Shown here piece after piece: positions 9,044 through 10,450 of a DNA stretch of 10,450 nucleotides (its first letter is position 1; each line of letters begins with the position of its first letter). Under the pieces are notes generated by a model that saw only the letters and a program-made list of their open reading frames with translations, was not told where the DNA came from and made no database searches. The DNA comes from Conidiobolus incongruus B7586 (Eukaryota > Entomophthoromycota > Entomophthoromycetes > Entomophthorales > Conidiobolaceae). Made by a program: the position numbers and the translations under genes. The stretch is from assembly GCA_000697335.1 (NCBI GenBank), contig JNEM01009750.1, positions 1 to 10,450 on the forward strand. Reading direction: 5' to 3'.

Positions 9044-10001
9044 AAATCAACTTGTGATATTGTTAGAATTACTAGTGTTAGCTAGTTTACTATAGTTAAA
9101 GTTATTAAGAATAGCAATAAAGAAACATTTAAACTTAAACTTAAGTATGTTAAAATTATAGATAAACATGATAAGAAGTATATTTATAGGTTGGTTAGTA
9201 TAAGTAAATATAGTATTGCTGTAGAAATATAGCAGGAATTATAAAACTATATAAGAATATTAGTTAACACTGATACTATTATATGTGTTTTACATTAGCA
9301 TAGATACCACTTACACTTTAAGAAAAAACACCCCCAACTAAAAAAATCCCACTGTAAAACTAGGTAAGAGTTTAAATGTTACTACTAATATTAAATTGAA
9401 ACTGATTAGAGTAAGGTTATTTAGTCTAATGAAACAAAAATATACTTTAGTAAATCTAATAAAAAAACTAGATACTTTAAAAAAGATGTAAAACTACTTT
9501 GTGACCATCATGTTAATTTTACCCAAAAATATAGTGGTGGGTTAATTATTGTTTGGGGATGTATATTGTCTTTAGGTGTAGGGTATTTTTATAAAGTTAA
9601 TAGGGGAATTAATGCTGAGATGTACCAAAGTATTCTAAACAATGAATTGAAAAAAACCATTGAATAGTATAAGTTAAACAAATCTGAGGTTATTTTCTAG
9701 TAAGATAATACCTCTTGTTATACTACAACTTTTACTACCAAATAGCTTAAAAATAACAAGATAATAGTTATAAAGTGGCTTCTTCAATCTCCTAACTTTA
9801 ATTTAATTAAACACCTTTAAGATCAGTTAAAAAAAGTTATTAAAGCTTTCCCCCCTAGCAAAAAATTTAAATCAACTTTGGGAATATATTTAAGAAGTAT
9901 AGAACAAGATTAACCTTTCCTAGTGTAAGAAGTTAGTTGATTCTATACCCCACAAACTTAAAGAAGTTAGAAAAGCTAAAGGTAGATATACTAGGTTTTA
10001 A
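9044..10001 (+). pseudogene. Tc1-like transposase, RIP-damaged pseudogene
   Basis: A DDE transposase of the Tc1 type would cut and rejoin the element's ends at TA sites. One frame can be followed from 9044 to about 9850. It shows helix-turn-helix-like sequence near 9050-9105 (STCDIVRITSVS, FTIVKVIK), a VNTDTIICVLH segment near 9260, the GGLIIVWGC motif near 9535, QDN near 9701 and SPNFNLIKH near 9788-9814. After a one-base shift near the C run at 9850, the family's C-terminus KLVDSIPHKLKEVRKAKG and GRYTRF follow to the stop at 10001. The catalytic triad is damaged: the first Asp is Asn (9428-9430), the second Asp is kept (9704-9706) and the third acidic residue is Lys (9809-9811). Thirty-four residues separate the last two, as expected for DD34E. 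About 17 stops lie in frame, most at positions where relatives have Gln or Trp. The true start is not visible, because upstream sequence is too degraded. Confidence 0.93.
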
Positions 10002-10195
10002 TATTTTTTATCACCAAAAACCCACAAATTTATAACTCATCTTAGGTAAAATTTAAGGGTTTATATTTTAGCCAATTAATAGCTAAATATCATCATTTAA
10101 TGATATATATAACTAATAAATGTAATAGATTTTAATTATTTAATTTAGATTTATTTCATTAAATATTAATCAAGTTATTAGTAAAAATATAGGTG

Positions 10196-10230
10196 TTTTT
10201 GATTTTATGACTTACTTTTGCAGGTTAGTG
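10196..10230 (-). repeat. Right terminal inverted repeat of the Tc1-like element
   Basis: This is the reverse complement of 8658-8692 with three transitions. It reads ...TTTTGCAGGTTAGTG at the outer end. This end keeps G at one of the compared TpG sites and C at the CpA site, where the left end has changed, while the left end keeps the other TpG. Confidence 0.93.
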
Positions 10231-10232
10231 TA
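10231..10232. repeat. TA target-site duplication, right of the Tc1-like element
   Basis: TA follows the right terminal repeat and pairs with 8656-8657. Confidence 0.6.
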
Positions 10233-10450
10233 TATCTATTTTTATTGTTTATATATTAAAATATTTTTTTTCAATTAGCAAAAATTCCTATTATTTAAAT
10301 TACAAAATAATATTAATATACTTTTATATTTAAAATATAATTTTTTTTATTAAAAACTAAAATTTAATATTTTGTAAACTAATTAAATTGATTTATAAGA
10401 ATTTTTTTATAAGAAAATTTTTGAATTATATTAAACAAATATAATAATAT
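10233..10450. other. A+T-rich flank with no detectable feature
   Basis: A+T-rich DNA continues to the end of the window. I see no frame, RNA gene or repeat end in it. Confidence 0.7.

Larger units (their letters stand above)
8658..10230 (+). mobile_element. Tc1-like DNA transposon, full length but inactive
   Basis: The element is 1573 bp with inverted terminal repeats of 35 bp, TA at both borders and one decayed transposase frame on the plus strand ending at 10001. Size, ends, target site and a DD34E-type transposase all fit the Tc1 branch of Tc1/mariner. The 5' untranslated part (8693-about 9040) and 3' part (10002-10195) are A+T-rich and otherwise unremarkable. The transposase has about 17 in-frame stops and one frame change, so the element cannot make its own enzyme. 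Damage is overwhelmingly C-to-T or G-to-A, including all differences between the two ends, which points to RIP. Both ends survive, so it could in principle once have been moved by a relative's transposase, but nothing shows that. Confidence 0.95.

Noticed and set aside
9044-9850. TAA and TAG read as Gln under a ciliate-type genetic code
   Set aside because: Several of the stops stand where relatives have Trp, and catalytic Asp and Glu are changed too, so cytosine mutation explains the data better.

Overview
The window looks like an A+T-rich repeat compartment of a fungal nuclear genome, most likely a filamentous ascomycete with repeat-induced point mutation (RIP). The evidence is a mosaic composition and a recognisable Tc1-like transposase whose losses are nearly all C-to-T or G-to-A. 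In that transposase Gln and Trp codons have become TAA or TAG, a catalytic Asp has become Asn and a catalytic Glu has become Lys. The three differences between its two terminal repeats are all CpA/TpG to TpA transitions. Some 60-base stretches hold only two G or C (7141-7200), whereas 2281-2340 is about half G+C. I see no intact protein-coding gene, no rRNA or tRNA gene and no CRISPR array. The species cannot be named from this sequence.

Layout, left to right. Positions 1-1080 are featureless A+T-rich DNA. Positions about 1085-2349 hold a decayed minus-strand retroelement fragment with Gag-like (capsid-like) sequence, preceded on its 5' side by a pyrimidine-rich leader. Positions 2700-2957 are an old, diverged single arm of a foldback element. 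A much fresher copy of that element, complete with both arms, lies at 3453-4115. It is a 663-bp non-autonomous DNA transposon with long inverted arms, of which 183 bp match perfectly, flanked by an 8-bp direct repeat. Positions 4390-5428 form a second block of more normal composition. They carry two minus-strand frames that read like protein but contain many stops and match no family I recognise. Positions 5500-8655 are extremely A+T-rich and apparently empty. Positions 8658-10230 are a full-length but dead Tc1-like element, and the window ends in A+T-rich DNA.

Nothing here works together as an operon or pathway. The content is layered: old mutated repeats, a few islands that kept enough G+C to read, and one foldback transposon that appears much younger than its surroundings. 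The most interesting points are the near-perfect foldback arms in an otherwise heavily mutated region, the unidentified protein-like block at 4390-5428, and the clean RIP record in the Tc1 element.
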